A stretch of 64,000 nucleotides of DNA from Comamonadaceae bacterium G21597-S1. Its GTDB lineage: Bacteria; Pseudomonadota; Gammaproteobacteria; Burkholderiales; Burkholderiaceae_C. Of this stretch, positions 8,008 to 16,600 are shown piece by piece. The notes beneath the pieces were generated by a model that saw only the letters and a list, made by a program, of their open reading frames with translations, was not told the DNA's origin and searched no databases. The translations under genes and the position numbers were made by a program. Every line of letters starts with the position of its first letter. Positions within the stretch are counted from its first letter, which is position 1. The stretch lies in contig JAPWHR010000006.1 in assembly GCA_027214345.1 (NCBI GenBank), positions 62,001 through 126,000 on the forward strand. Direction: 5' to 3'.

Positions 8008-8460
8008 TCAGCGGCCGAGCAACTCGAAGTTCAGCAGCCGCGTGGCGATGAAGGTCTCGGCCAGGAAACACAGCAGCGCGAGCAGGAAGCAGCCGACGCC
8101 GCTCAGAAAACCGCCCACGGCCCAGCGCGCCCCCAGGAAACCGGTGGTTTCGCCCAGGAACAGCAGGATGATGGTCAGGCCGATCAGGAAGGCGCACAAG
8201 GTCAGCAGGGCGATGCAGCCGTTGGCCAGCCGTCCGCGCAGGCGCAGCGTGCCCAGCTCGGCGGCCACGCGTGCAAGCAGCCTGTCGTCCGGCGATTCGC
8301 GCGCCTGTTGTTCGACCACGCGGGCCCGGTCGATGATGCGCGCCAGCCGGCCCGCCACGGCGCCGATCATGCCTGCGACCGCCGTCAGCAGGAACACCGG
8401 CGCCACGGCCAGCTGGATGCCGTGGGTGATCGTCTCCGGATCAAGAGGGGTGAGCGCCAT
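8008..8460 (-). CDS. DUF2721 family membrane protein
   Basis: This 150-aa inner-membrane protein has an N-terminal hydrophobic helix (LAVAPVFLLTAVAGMIGAVAG), a charged cytoplasmic stretch (RLARIIDRARVVEQQ) and two further helices near the C-terminus (about 85-140). The order helix, R-x-x-R-x-I-D-R-A-R, then two helices is characteristic of DUF2721. The ATG at 8460 matches the usual MALTP-type start; a farther upstream start would add 39 basic, low-complexity residues. The function is unknown. It is convergent with the preceding PEP-CTERM-like gene, 17 bp apart. Confidence 0.75.
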   Translation of the reverse strand: MALTPLDPETITHGIQLAVAPVFLLTAVAGMIGAVAGRLARIIDRARVVEQQARESPDDRLLARVAAELGTLRLRGRLANGCIALLTLCAFLIGLTIILLFLGETTGFLGARWAVGGFLSGVGCFLLALLCFLAETFIATRLLNFELLGR

Positions 8461-8597
8461 GGGGGGTCGAGGGGATGCGGGTGGCTCGATTATGCGCAGG
8501 CCGATGCGCGGGCGGCGGGACGGAGAAGGTCGTCGCCGGGTGACGGTCGTCTTCGGCCGGCCGTTACCCGCGGGCACGGATCGCGCGTTGACCCGGT

Positions 8598-9635
8598 TCA
8601 GCTGGCCGGCAGTTCCCGTCCCGACGGGGTGCCGGTGCGCTGGAACTGGTGCCAGGCCCGGCGCAGTTGCGTATCGGAACTGAACCCGGACACGACGGCG
8701 GCCTGGGTCACGTTGTGGCCGGAATGCAGCGCCGCCTGCGCCACAGCAAGCCGGATGCGGCGCAGGTATTGCAAGGGCGCGATGCCGGCGTGTTCGACGA
8801 ACAGCCGGTTCAGGTGGCGCGGCGAGGTGCAGGCGATGTCGGCCATGGCCGGCAAGGTCCAGTCGTGCGCGGGCTGGCTGGAGACTGCGTCCTGCACCCG
8901 GTGCAGCGCCGGATGCAGGTGGTTGCGGTAGGCCAGGAAGGGCGAGAGTTCCGGGTCCTGCGGTCCGCGTCGCAGCGCCACCACCATGGTCTGTGCGACG
9001 CGGGCGGCCAGGGCCTCGCCACAGGTCTGCGCCACCAGGTGCAGCGCCAGGTCGATGCCGGTCGTGATGCCGGCGCTCGAGAGCACAGCGCCGTCGCGGC
9101 CGTCGTCGAGCACGAACACCCGGTTGCGCAGCACGTCGCAGGCGGGCTCGATCGCGGCCAGCCGGTCCAGCTCCAGGTGGTGGGTCGTGACCCGTCGCCC
9201 GGCCAGCAGGCCGGCGCGGCCGGCGAGCAGGGCGCCGGCGCAGACCGTGATCAGGCGGTTGCCCTGTTGGCCGAAGTCGCCCGCCAGCCGGCGCAGCCAG
9301 TGCGTGGCCGCGCGGCTGGCCGCATCGTCCAGGTCGATGGTCTCGTCCGGGCTGCCGACCAGCACCACCCAGCTCGGCGCGGCAAGCGACTCCGGCAGCG
9401 GTTCGAGCGCGGCAAGCTGCACGCCGACCGAGCCGGCGGCCTGTGGCTGTGGCCCGACAAAACGCAGCCGGAACCGTGGCGCCCGTCCGTCCCGTTGCAA
9501 GGCCTGGTTGGCCAGGCGCAGGGCTTCGGCCGGCCCGGCCCAGTCCAGTACCAGGCTGTGCGGCAGCAGCAGGAACAGGACCTCGACCGGCGGCGCGTCG
9601 TCAGGCCGTGGCGAGTGCGTCAGCGTGTTCTTCAA
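8598..9635 (-). CDS. GlxA-type transcriptional regulator (DJ-1/PfpI + AraC HTH)
   Basis: The protein has 345 aa. The N-terminal half is a DJ-1/PfpI amidotransferase-like domain (about 18-190) with Cys132 in VCAGALLAG at the nucleophile-elbow position. The C-terminal AraC/XylS DNA-binding domain (about 240-340) includes SPRHLNRLFVEHAGIAP and a second helix-turn-helix at VTQAAVVSGFSSDTQLRRAW. The start is TTG at 9635, supported by GGAGG with a 6-nt spacer; no ATG or GTG is available nearby. It overlaps the hydrolase gene upstream by 35 bp, so the two are translationally coupled. It probably controls that hydrolase; the ligand is unknown. Confidence 0.85.
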   Translation of the reverse strand: MKNTLTHSPRPDDAPPVEVLFLLLPHSLVLDWAGPAEALRLANQALQRDGRAPRFRLRFVGPQPQAAGSVGVQLAALEPLPESLAAPSWVVLVGSPDETIDLDDAASRAATHWLRRLAGDFGQQGNRLITVCAGALLAGRAGLLAGRRVTTHHLELDRLAAIEPACDVLRNRVFVLDDGRDGAVLSSAGITTGIDLALHLVAQTCGEALAARVAQTMVVALRRGPQDPELSPFLAYRNHLHPALHRVQDAVSSQPAHDWTLPAMADIACTSPRHLNRLFVEHAGIAPLQYLRRIRLAVAQAALHSGHNVTQAAVVSGFSSDTQLRRAWHQFQRTGTPSGRELPAS

Positions 9636-10176
9636 GTGCGTCCTCCACGCTGCAGATGCGGGCGAAACGGTCCTTCAGCACGGCCGCGGTGCGGTCCTTG
9701 ATGTCCCGTACCCGCAGTGGCGCGCCGCTGGGCAACTGCATGTCGAAGCTCAGCGTGGCGTCCAGCACGAAGTCGACGGCGTAGCCGAGGTCGGACGCAT
9801 GGCGGGTCGTGGTCTCGCAGCATTGTTCGGTGCGGATGCCGCTGACGATCAGCCGCTGCACGCCATGCTCGACCAGCCAGACATCGAGCCCGGTGCCGAC
9901 CAGCGCGCTGTGGCGGTGTTTCTGGAACTGGGCGGCGGGCTCGAACGGCAGCAGTTCGGGCAGCGGCCGCACATGGCCGGAGGCGAGTGCGAACGGATTG
10001 GACGCGACAGCCGGCCCATCCACATGCAGGATACGCACGACCGGAATGTCGCGCGCCAGGCAGCCGGCGATCAGCGCGTTCTGGGCTTGCACATAGACGC
10101 CGAAATCACGGGGATCGAAATACGGGCGATGGCGGAAGGATTCCTGCGCATCGATCACAAGCAGACAACTTTTCAT
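9601..10176 (-). CDS. Isochorismatase-family cysteine hydrolase
   Basis: This 191-aa cytoplasmic enzyme has the full catalytic triad of the isochorismatase superfamily: Asp9 in VIDAQ, Lys86 in FQKHRHSAL, and Cys119 in RTEQCCETT. Members hydrolyse amide bonds of small molecules (nicotinamide, N-carbamoyl amines) or isochorismate; the substrate here is not evident. It shares a transcript with the GlxA-type regulator, whose start lies inside its 3' end. This arrangement is common for GlxA/isochorismatase pairs. The gene starts at ATG 10176. Confidence 0.85.
   Translation of the reverse strand: MKSCLLVIDAQESFRHRPYFDPRDFGVYVQAQNALIAGCLARDIPVVRILHVDGPAVASNPFALASGHVRPLPELLPFEPAAQFQKHRHSALVGTGLDVWLVEHGVQRLIVSGIRTEQCCETTTRHASDLGYAVDFVLDATLSFDMQLPSGAPLRVRDIKDRTAAVLKDRFARICSVEDALEEHADALATA
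9642..9646 (-). promoter_or_regulatory. Shine-Dalgarno deciding the TTG start of the GlxA-type gene
   Basis: On the minus strand GGAGG is followed by 6 nt and TTG (9635-9633). The site lies inside the coding end of the upstream hydrolase gene, as expected for coupled translation. Confidence 0.6.
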
Positions 10177-10366
10177 GTTGGGCTCCAGGGGGTTGATGAT
10201 GCCTCATCTTCGCCTGGAGCAGCGCGCCGCGCGACGCGGCTCTGGACATTTTTCGATCAGAATCGGACATCGTTGCGCGGCAAGGCCGTCGGCCCGCTGG
10301 ATGCCACGCGACTGGCGTTGTCGCGGCGGCGGACCGGGGTGCGAGCCTGAGCCGCCCGGACTGCCC

Positions 10367-11755
10367 TCAGCCGGTCGCCCGCAGCAGGCGTCGCGCCAGC
10401 ACGGCCATGACCACCGCCAGCACCGCGCCGCCCCCCGCGAGCAACCCGGTGGCCAGCGTCACCTGCTGCGGATCGAGCGGCAGGTCGAGTCCGACCGCCT
10501 GGCCCACCAGGCCGGCGATCGCCGCGCCGATCGCGCCGCCCAGCGCACCCAGGGTGGGCGCCGAACCGGCAGTCGCGTCCTCCTGTCCCTTTTGCGCGGC
10601 GGCCATCACGCGCTGGTTCAGGAACGCATACGAGATCCCGAAGCCGGTGCCGATCACCAGCAGGGACACCGTGATCCAGGCCAGCGGCTGGTCCGGCAAG
10701 GCCCACGCCAGGCCGGCCAGGCCGGTGCCGATCAGCAGCGGCCCGGCCTGGATGCACAGGGCCTGCGCGCGGGCCGCCCATGGAGCGACCACCACCGCCG
10801 CCAGTGACCACGCCACCGCGTGCACCGCGCCCAGGTAACCGGCCACCGTCGGGCTCTGGCCGCGGTGGAACTGCAGCAGAAAAGGCGTGTACACCGAGAT
10901 GCACATGTGCGAGAGCGGCATCAGCAGCAGTACCCACAGGCCCAGCGAGACCGGATGCTTCAGGCCCGGGAACACGGTGGGAAAGATGTGGCGGGTGCTG
11001 GCCCGGTCCAGGTGCAGCATCAGCGCGATCAGTGCGAAGCCGAACAGCACCAGCACCACGCCCCAGGCGACCGGCTCCAGCCGGTTGGACACCGCGATCG
11101 CCATCACGCCCGAGGCCAGCAGCATGAGCCGCAACGCGGGGACGGCGACGGTGTCGCCCGAGCGCACTGGCGCACCGGGCAGGACCCAGCGCACCAGCAC
11201 CAGCATCGGCAGCGGCAGCAGCGCCGTGCCGACGAAGGCGGCGCGCCAGGACCAGGTCTCGGTGAGCCAGCCTCCGGCCAGCGGCCCGAGAAAAATCGCG
11301 AACGCCCAGGTCACGGCCTGGATGCCGAACACACGTGGCAGCAGCCGGATGTCGAACAACTCGCGCACCAGCGCATAACTCAGCGCCACCAGCACGCCTT
11401 CGCCGAGGCCTTGCAGCACGCGGCCGACCAGCACCAGCGCGATACCCGGTGCCGCGGCGGCCAGCAGGCCACCGGCCGTGACCACGATGCCGGCCAGTAC
11501 CAGCGCCGGGCGTGCGCCGAGCCGTGCCTTGAGCAAGGCCATGGAGGCACCGCCCAGGATGGTGGAGACCAGGTAGATGCTGGTGGCCCAGCTCAGGTAG
11601 GGTGCGGCGCGCAGGTCGTCGACGACGTTGGGCATCGCGGTGACCACCATGAACCAGACGATGGCGTGCGTGCCCACACCCAGGTTGACCAGCACCAGCG
11701 AGGCCAGGTTGCGGCGCTGGAGCAGGGCGGGCGGGGCGTCGTCGACCATCGGCAT
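10367..11755 (-). CDS. MFS transporter, DHA2 (EmrB/QacA)-like
   Basis: This inner-membrane carrier of about 462 aa has roughly 14 predicted transmembrane segments, the number expected for the DHA2 drug:H+ antiporter family. The first segment contains a FMVVTAMPNVVDDL motif-D-like signature and a later segment has GRVLQGLGEGVLVALSYAL. The start is ambiguous: ATG 11755, ATG 11749 and GTG 11791 are in frame and none has a clear Shine-Dalgarno. It lies immediately downstream of the alpha/beta hydrolase (14 bp gap, or overlapping if GTG 11791 is used), so the two are probably cotranscribed. The substrate is unknown. Confidence 0.8.
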   Translation of the reverse strand: MPMVDDAPPALLQRRNLASLVLVNLGVGTHAIVWFMVVTAMPNVVDDLRAAPYLSWATSIYLVSTILGGASMALLKARLGARPALVLAGIVVTAGGLLAAAAPGIALVLVGRVLQGLGEGVLVALSYALVRELFDIRLLPRVFGIQAVTWAFAIFLGPLAGGWLTETWSWRAAFVGTALLPLPMLVLVRWVLPGAPVRSGDTVAVPALRLMLLASGVMAIAVSNRLEPVAWGVVLVLFGFALIALMLHLDRASTRHIFPTVFPGLKHPVSLGLWVLLLMPLSHMCISVYTPFLLQFHRGQSPTVAGYLGAVHAVAWSLAAVVVAPWAARAQALCIQAGPLLIGTGLAGLAWALPDQPLAWITVSLLVIGTGFGISYAFLNQRVMAAAQKGQEDATAGSAPTLGALGGAIGAAIAGLVGQAVGLDLPLDPQQVTLATGLLAGGGAVLAVVMAVLARRLLRATG

Positions 11756-11769
11756 GGCATGTGCGGGCG

Positions 11770-12801
11770 CTACGGCAGGGCGCGCACCCACTGCACGATC
11801 GTGTCCGCCATCGGTGCCGTCGCCTTGGGTGCGCGGATGTCACCGGCCAGCACATGCTGGCCCGTGCTTTCGCTGTAGTCCACAACGACGGACTTCTTGG
11901 TCGCCGCCGGGATGCGCGCGAACACCTCGCGGGTCATCTGCGGGTCGACGGTCTGGTCCTGCTCGCTGTAGAGCAGCAGCAGCGGAGTCTGGAACGCCGC
12001 CATGTCGCTGTCGCGCACATGCTCGACCAGCGCCATCATCGGAAACAGGGCCTTGGTCGGGTAACGCGAGGTCCAGGCGTTGGCCTCGCGCGGATCCTGC
12101 GGCGCCCAGCCGCGCATCTCGCCCTGCAGCGCGAGTGCGATCTGCTGGCCCCAGGGGCCGTTGATGATTTCCGAGCGCTTGTCGCGCGGGCCGAAGTTGG
12201 GCGAGATGAAGACGTGGGCGGCCACCGGGCGGCCTTCGGGACGCAGCGCCAGCCAGGTCGCCAGCGTGGCGCCGGTCGAGACGCTGATCACCAGCACCTT
12301 GTCGCCCAACAACTGGCCGATGGCCGCTGCCTCGGTGGTGTCGGCCAGCCAGTCCTGCACCCGGGCCTCGCCCATGGCTTCGGGCGCGGCACGCCCGTGG
12401 CCGGTCAGGCGGCTGTGGAACAGGTTGGCGCCCAGCGCCTGTGCGACCTGTTCGGCCAACGGCGCAGTCTCCAGCCGGCTGGCGGAAAAGCCGTGCAGGT
12501 AGACCACTGACCACGGCGTGCGTTCGCCTGCCGCGCCATGCCAGACGACACCCTTGGCGGTGCCGGGGCGGATGTCGGTGACAGCTGCTTCCTGCTGCGC
12601 GATCCAGCCGTCCAGTTCACCGATCGCGGTCGGCGGGGCGGCGCGTGGCGCCGGCGCGTCCGGGCCGAAGTCGTTGCGCGGGCCGACGACAAAGATACCG
12701 GCCAACAAGGCCAGCACGATGGCGGTGTTGCGCAGGTATCGCACGGCACGGCCCCGTCGTGGCGGGCGGGGTGTTGCGGGGTCGGTCGATGGTGTGGTCA
12801 T
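11770..12801 (-). CDS. Membrane-anchored alpha/beta hydrolase
   Basis: The protein has 343 aa. A Pro-rich basic N-terminus precedes one transmembrane anchor (about 24-40, YLRNTAIVLALLAGIFVVG), which places the enzyme domain in the periplasm. Fold landmarks are HGF at about 103 (oxyanion hole), the nucleophile elbow S-V-S175-T-G (unusually Ser, not Gly, in first position), an Asp in SEQDQTVD and a His in STGQHVLAGD. It is probably an esterase or lipase. The ATG at 12801 was preferred over an upstream in-frame start that adds 26 unrelated residues. It probably forms an operon with the MFS gene. Confidence 0.8.
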   Translation of the reverse strand: MTTPSTDPATPRPPRRGRAVRYLRNTAIVLALLAGIFVVGPRNDFGPDAPAPRAAPPTAIGELDGWIAQQEAAVTDIRPGTAKGVVWHGAAGERTPWSVVYLHGFSASRLETAPLAEQVAQALGANLFHSRLTGHGRAAPEAMGEARVQDWLADTTEAAAIGQLLGDKVLVISVSTGATLATWLALRPEGRPVAAHVFISPNFGPRDKRSEIINGPWGQQIALALQGEMRGWAPQDPREANAWTSRYPTKALFPMMALVEHVRDSDMAAFQTPLLLLYSEQDQTVDPQMTREVFARIPAATKKSVVVDYSESTGQHVLAGDIRAPKATAPMADTIVQWVRALP

Positions 12802-12898
12802 GGATGGACAGATGGGGATGGATGCGGGCGCAACATTATCAGCCGCGCCTAGCAGGCGCCGTGGCGCGGGGCACAGCACGGCCCGCCGCGCCGGCGCT

Positions 12899-13765
12899 TC
12901 AGCGCGTGACGTCGGCCGCGCGCGAGCGCGGGATCACGACACCCGGATAGTTCAGCCAGATGTCGAACGGGATCTCGATGTCGGCCACGAAGCGGTCGCC
13001 GCGGTACCAGAACATGCCGGCGAGTGCCAGCCGGTCGGCGCCGTCGAAGATGCGCCGCGCCAGTTGCGCCACCGGCGTGGCGAACCCGCAGCCGAGCTGG
13101 CGGGCCAGCACCAGGTCGGCGGGCGCCACCGTCATCGTCTGCTGCACGCGTTGCAGGCGCTTGCGTGCGTAGGTGCCCGCGAGCCAGGCGATCTTGTGTT
13201 GCTGCTCGCTGCCGGGCGGGAACTTCGCGTGGATCTCGGATGCCACGTAGATCTCGGCCAGGCAGAACGGTTCGCCGTCGAGCACGTGGATCTTGCGGAT
13301 GAAGTGGTAATGCGGGCAGGTGGGCTGGCCACGCGCCAGCTGCTCGGGCAGCACGACCCGGCTACGTTGCTCGAGGATGTCGAAGCGCAGGTCCTGCGTG
13401 CCCGGGTCGTTGATTGCGCTGCGCAGCCGCGACCCCTGGGCTTGCGGCGACGGCTGTTGCGGTACGACAAAGGTGCCGCGGCCGCGCTGGCTGGTGATCA
13501 GGCCCTCGGCGATCAGCACGCCATACGCCTGGCGTACGGTGATGCGGGCCAGCCGGTACTGCTCCGCCAGTTGCGCCACCGTGGGCAGCTGGCCGCCGGC
13601 GACGAACTCGCCCTGCGCGATCCGGTGCCGCAACACGCTGGCCAGTTGCAGGTATTGCGTGATGCCGGCACCGGGCGCGAGCGGCCGGTCCGCCCGCCGC
13701 GCGGTTGCGGCTGCATCGGGCGTTGCGCTGGTACCGGCGGGCGGGGCTGCGCGCGGACGGGGCAC
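12899..13765 (-). CDS. GntR/HutC-family transcriptional regulator
   Basis: The protein has 288 aa. A Pro/Ala-rich N-terminus precedes a winged helix-turn-helix (about 35-105; LPTVAQLAEQYRLARITVRQAY, then GLITSQRGRGTFV). A UTRA ligand-binding domain (about 125-280) follows, containing RVVLPEQLARGQP and ending IPFDIWLNYPGVV. It is the last gene of the minus-strand operon that starts at 18675 and probably represses it in response to the imported substrate or an acyl-CoA. The start is GTG at 13765, 3 nt after the stop of the Bug-receptor gene. Confidence 0.85.
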   Translation of the reverse strand: MPRPRAAPPAGTSATPDAAATARRADRPLAPGAGITQYLQLASVLRHRIAQGEFVAGGQLPTVAQLAEQYRLARITVRQAYGVLIAEGLITSQRGRGTFVVPQQPSPQAQGSRLRSAINDPGTQDLRFDILEQRSRVVLPEQLARGQPTCPHYHFIRKIHVLDGEPFCLAEIYVASEIHAKFPPGSEQQHKIAWLAGTYARKRLQRVQQTMTVAPADLVLARQLGCGFATPVAQLARRIFDGADRLALAGMFWYRGDRFVADIEIPFDIWLNYPGVVIPRSRAADVTR

Positions 13766-13768
13766 CGG

Positions 13769-14764
13769 TCAGCCGACCTTGATCTGCAGCGCGCGGATGA
13801 ACGGCACCCACTTGGCGCGTTGCGCCTGCGCATACGCATCGGTCTGCTCGGGCGTCGACGGCCCGAGTGGCTGCGACGCGCCTTGCGCCAGCCGGTCCTT
13901 GACCGCTTGCAGCGCCAGCGCCTTGTTCAGCGCGGCATTGATCGTGGCGATCGCTTCGGCCGGCGTGCCGGCCGGTGCGAACAGGCAGTTCCAGGTCGAG
14001 GCTTCGTAGTCCGGCAGGCCTTGCTCCGCAAAGGTCGGTACGTCGGGTGCGACCGGACTGCGCTGCTTGCCGGAGACGGCGAGTAGCTGGGCGCGGCCCT
14101 GCTGCGCAACCGGGCGCGCCGAGATGAAGCCGTCGAACAGCAGGTCGACGTGGCCGCCGGAGAGGTCGACCAGCGCCGGCCCGTTGCCCTTGTACGGTAC
14201 GTGCAGCAACTGGATGTCGGCAGCGCGGGCGAAGGCCTCGCCGACCACGTGGCTGATCGAGCCCGGCCCGCCCGAGCCATAGGTGACCTTGCCCGGGTTC
14301 GCCTTGGCGTGGGCGATGAGTTCCTTGAGTGTCCTGGGCATCGCGGCGCTGGCCACCAGCACCAGCGGCGTGTGCGCGACCAGGCCGATCGAGCGCAGGT
14401 CACGCTCGACGTCGAACGGCAGGTTCTTGTACAGGCCGACGTTCATCACCAGTTGCGAGCTGGTGCCCAGGCCGATGGTGTAGCCGTCGGGTGCGGCCTT
14501 GGCGACGACGTCGGTGCCGACCGAGCCGCCACCGCCGGCACGGTTCTCGACCACCACGCTCTGGCCCAGGGACTCACTCATGTGGCGCGCCAGCTCGCGT
14601 GCGATCAGGTCGTTGCCGCTGCCGGTGCCGAACGCGACGACCAGCCGGATCGGCTTGGTCGGCCAGGCCTGGGCGCGGGCCTGTGGCGACAGGCCGGGCA
14701 GCAGCGTGGCGCCAGCCATGGCGCCCAGTACGGTGCGGCGCGAGAAAGCTTTGCGTGATGTCAT
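13769..14764 (-). CDS. Bug-family periplasmic solute receptor (tripartite tricarboxylate transporter)
   Basis: The protein has 331 aa. A Tat-like signal peptide (SRRTVLGAMAGATLLPG, cleavage near ARAQ) precedes the TctC/Bug fold, recognised by WPTKPIRLVVAFGTGSGNDL, VENRAGGGG, GTDVVAKAAPDGYT and HVPYKGNGPALVDL. No TctA or TctB genes are nearby, which is usual for the expanded Bug set of Burkholderiales. The ATG overlaps the upstream AtuA-like stop (ATGA), so translation is coupled. The receptor presumably captures the carboxylate degraded by this operon; the ligand is unknown. Confidence 0.88.
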   Translation of the reverse strand: MTSRKAFSRRTVLGAMAGATLLPGLSPQARAQAWPTKPIRLVVAFGTGSGNDLIARELARHMSESLGQSVVVENRAGGGGSVGTDVVAKAAPDGYTIGLGTSSQLVMNVGLYKNLPFDVERDLRSIGLVAHTPLVLVASAAMPRTLKELIAHAKANPGKVTYGSGGPGSISHVVGEAFARAADIQLLHVPYKGNGPALVDLSGGHVDLLFDGFISARPVAQQGRAQLLAVSGKQRSPVAPDVPTFAEQGLPDYEASTWNCLFAPAGTPAEAIATINAALNKALALQAVKDRLAQGASQPLGPSTPEQTDAYAQAQRAKWVPFIRALQIKVG

Positions 14765-16578
14765 GGTGTGTGTCTCCGGGTCAGGGTTGCAAGCAGTGCC
14801 GGCGCGACCCGCACCGGCATCGATAACAGGATCTGCGCCATGCCCTTGCCCAGCGGGTCGTTGCGCAGCGAGGCCATGCCGCCGCCGCCCAGCGCCTGTT
14901 CGCAGACGAAGTTGACGGCATCGATGCCGGGCACGTCGTAACGCGTGACCGGGCCCTGGACCAGATGCGCCAGCCAGGCGTGGACAGCTTCGGGCGTGAG
15001 TTGCGCACGCAGCACCGGCAGCAGTTCCGGAGTGCGGGCGATGACGCCGATGTTGGAGATGTCGCCCTTGTCGCCGCTGCGCGCCCAGGCCAGGCGGATC
15101 AGCGGCACTTCGACGGTGTCGGCGGTCGCGGCCGGGTCCGTGTCGCCTGCGCCCGCCGCCGACGGTTGTGGGGCCGAGGCCTGCCCCGGCGGCTGCCCGA
15201 CGGGGGTGGTGCGGCCGTCGATGGTGTATTGCGCCGTCACCCGGTCCTTGGGCAGCAGAAAGGCGTATTGCCGGATCGACGGCGATGCCGATGCGCGCCC
15301 GCCGCCGGCGCCGGTGGTGCCGGGCGACCACGAGGTGCCGGCCGGCGCGACCTCGCGCGCCAGCAGGTCCAGCGCTTCCTTGCGGGCATGGGTGGCGCTC
15401 AGCCGCAACACGGCCTCGCGCGTGCCTTGCGCGCGCGCATGCGCTCCGTAGCAGGATTCGGCGCCCAGCACCTCGATGTGCGTGGCGCTGTACGGCGCCA
15501 GGCCGTTGCCCGCCAGCAGTTCGGAGGTGCGCTCCACGATGGCCTCGCCGGTGCGCCGCGCCTTGGCCACCGCGTCGATGCCGACGATGGTCAGCTGGGC
15601 CGCAATCCGGAAGCCGTCCATGTAGGTTGCACTGACCTTGTAGTGTCCGGTCGGCGGCAGGCCGCGCGCGCCGCGCACGACGACCCGGTCTGGTGCGCCC
15701 TGGTGCATGGTCACGTTGGTGAAGTCGCACACCACGTCGGGCAGGATATAACGCGCCGGGTCGCCGATCTCGTAGAGCATCTGCTCGGACACCACGGCCG
15801 GTGTGACCAGGCCGCCGGTGCCGGCGGGCTTGGTGACGGCGAACCCGCCGTCGCTGCGGCATTCGGCGATCGGGTAGCCGATGTGCGGCCAGTCTGGCAC
15901 CGTGTCCCAGTCGGTGAACAGGCCGCCGGTGGCCTGGCAGCCGCACTCCAGGATGTGGCCGGCCAGGCTGCCGCCGGCAAGCTTGTCGTATTCGTCGGCG
16001 CGCCAGTCGAAGGCGTGCATCAGCACGCCCAGCGTGACGGCCGAGTCGACGCAGCGCCCGGTGATCACGACCTGCGCGCCGGCGTCCAGCGCAGCCCGGA
16101 TCGGCAAGGCGCCGAGGTAGGCGTTGGCGGTCAGCAGCTGTTTCGGCAGCGCTGCGCCGCTTTGCAGTTCGCGCACCGGTTCTGATGCGTCGCGCAACTG
16201 CGGGACCAGCGGCATCACGTCGTCGCCGTCGACGACGGCGATCTTCAGGTCGACCCCTTGTTCGGCCGCCAATGCGGCCAGCGCCGCGGCGCAGCCATGC
16301 GGGTTGACACCGCCGGCATTGCTCACGACACGGATGCCCTTGGCCACGACGTCTTTGAGCACGGCCCTCATCGCCACCGAGACGAAGTCGGTCGCGAAAC
16401 CCGCCTCCGGTTTCTTGAGCCGCGCGCCGGCCAGGATGGACATGGTCAGCTCGGCCAGGTAGTCGAACACCAGGTAGTCGATCTGGCCGCTGGCCACCAG
16501 CTGCGGCGCGCCGACGCTGCTGTCGCCCCAGAAGCCCGAGGCGCCGCCGATGCGCACGATGCGGTCGTCGCGTTTCAT
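14761..16578 (-). CDS. AtuA-family (DUF1446) acyclic terpene utilisation-like protein with C-terminal AtuA-like domain
   Basis: The protein has 605 aa. The large N-terminal DUF1446 domain (about 5-450) starts RIGGASGFWGDS and contains VSNAGGVNPHGCA, ITGRCVDSAV and GHILECGCQATGG. The C-terminal AtuA-like ferredoxin-fold domain (about 490-595) contains ARSGDKGDISNIG. In pseudomonads AtuA belongs to the acyclic terpene (citronellol/geraniol) catabolic cluster, but its reaction is not established. Here it sits with a CoA-transferase and an enoyl-CoA hydratase, which points to degradation of a branched or unsaturated acid through CoA thioesters. The ATG at 16578 has GGGAG upstream. Confidence 0.85.
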   Translation of the reverse strand: MKRDDRIVRIGGASGFWGDSSVGAPQLVASGQIDYLVFDYLAELTMSILAGARLKKPEAGFATDFVSVAMRAVLKDVVAKGIRVVSNAGGVNPHGCAAALAALAAEQGVDLKIAVVDGDDVMPLVPQLRDASEPVRELQSGAALPKQLLTANAYLGALPIRAALDAGAQVVITGRCVDSAVTLGVLMHAFDWRADEYDKLAGGSLAGHILECGCQATGGLFTDWDTVPDWPHIGYPIAECRSDGGFAVTKPAGTGGLVTPAVVSEQMLYEIGDPARYILPDVVCDFTNVTMHQGAPDRVVVRGARGLPPTGHYKVSATYMDGFRIAAQLTIVGIDAVAKARRTGEAIVERTSELLAGNGLAPYSATHIEVLGAESCYGAHARAQGTREAVLRLSATHARKEALDLLAREVAPAGTSWSPGTTGAGGGRASASPSIRQYAFLLPKDRVTAQYTIDGRTTPVGQPPGQASAPQPSAAGAGDTDPAATADTVEVPLIRLAWARSGDKGDISNIGVIARTPELLPVLRAQLTPEAVHAWLAHLVQGPVTRYDVPGIDAVNFVCEQALGGGGMASLRNDPLGKGMAQILLSMPVRVAPALLATLTRRHTP

Positions 16579-16600
16579 CGCGGGGCTCCCGGCGCGTGTT

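Noticed and set aside
14765-15946. Minus-strand extension of the Bug-receptor frame to 725 aa
   Set aside because: The added part overlaps the AtuA-like gene in another frame and is Arg/Gly-rich nonsense. A Tat-like signal peptide starts at 14764.
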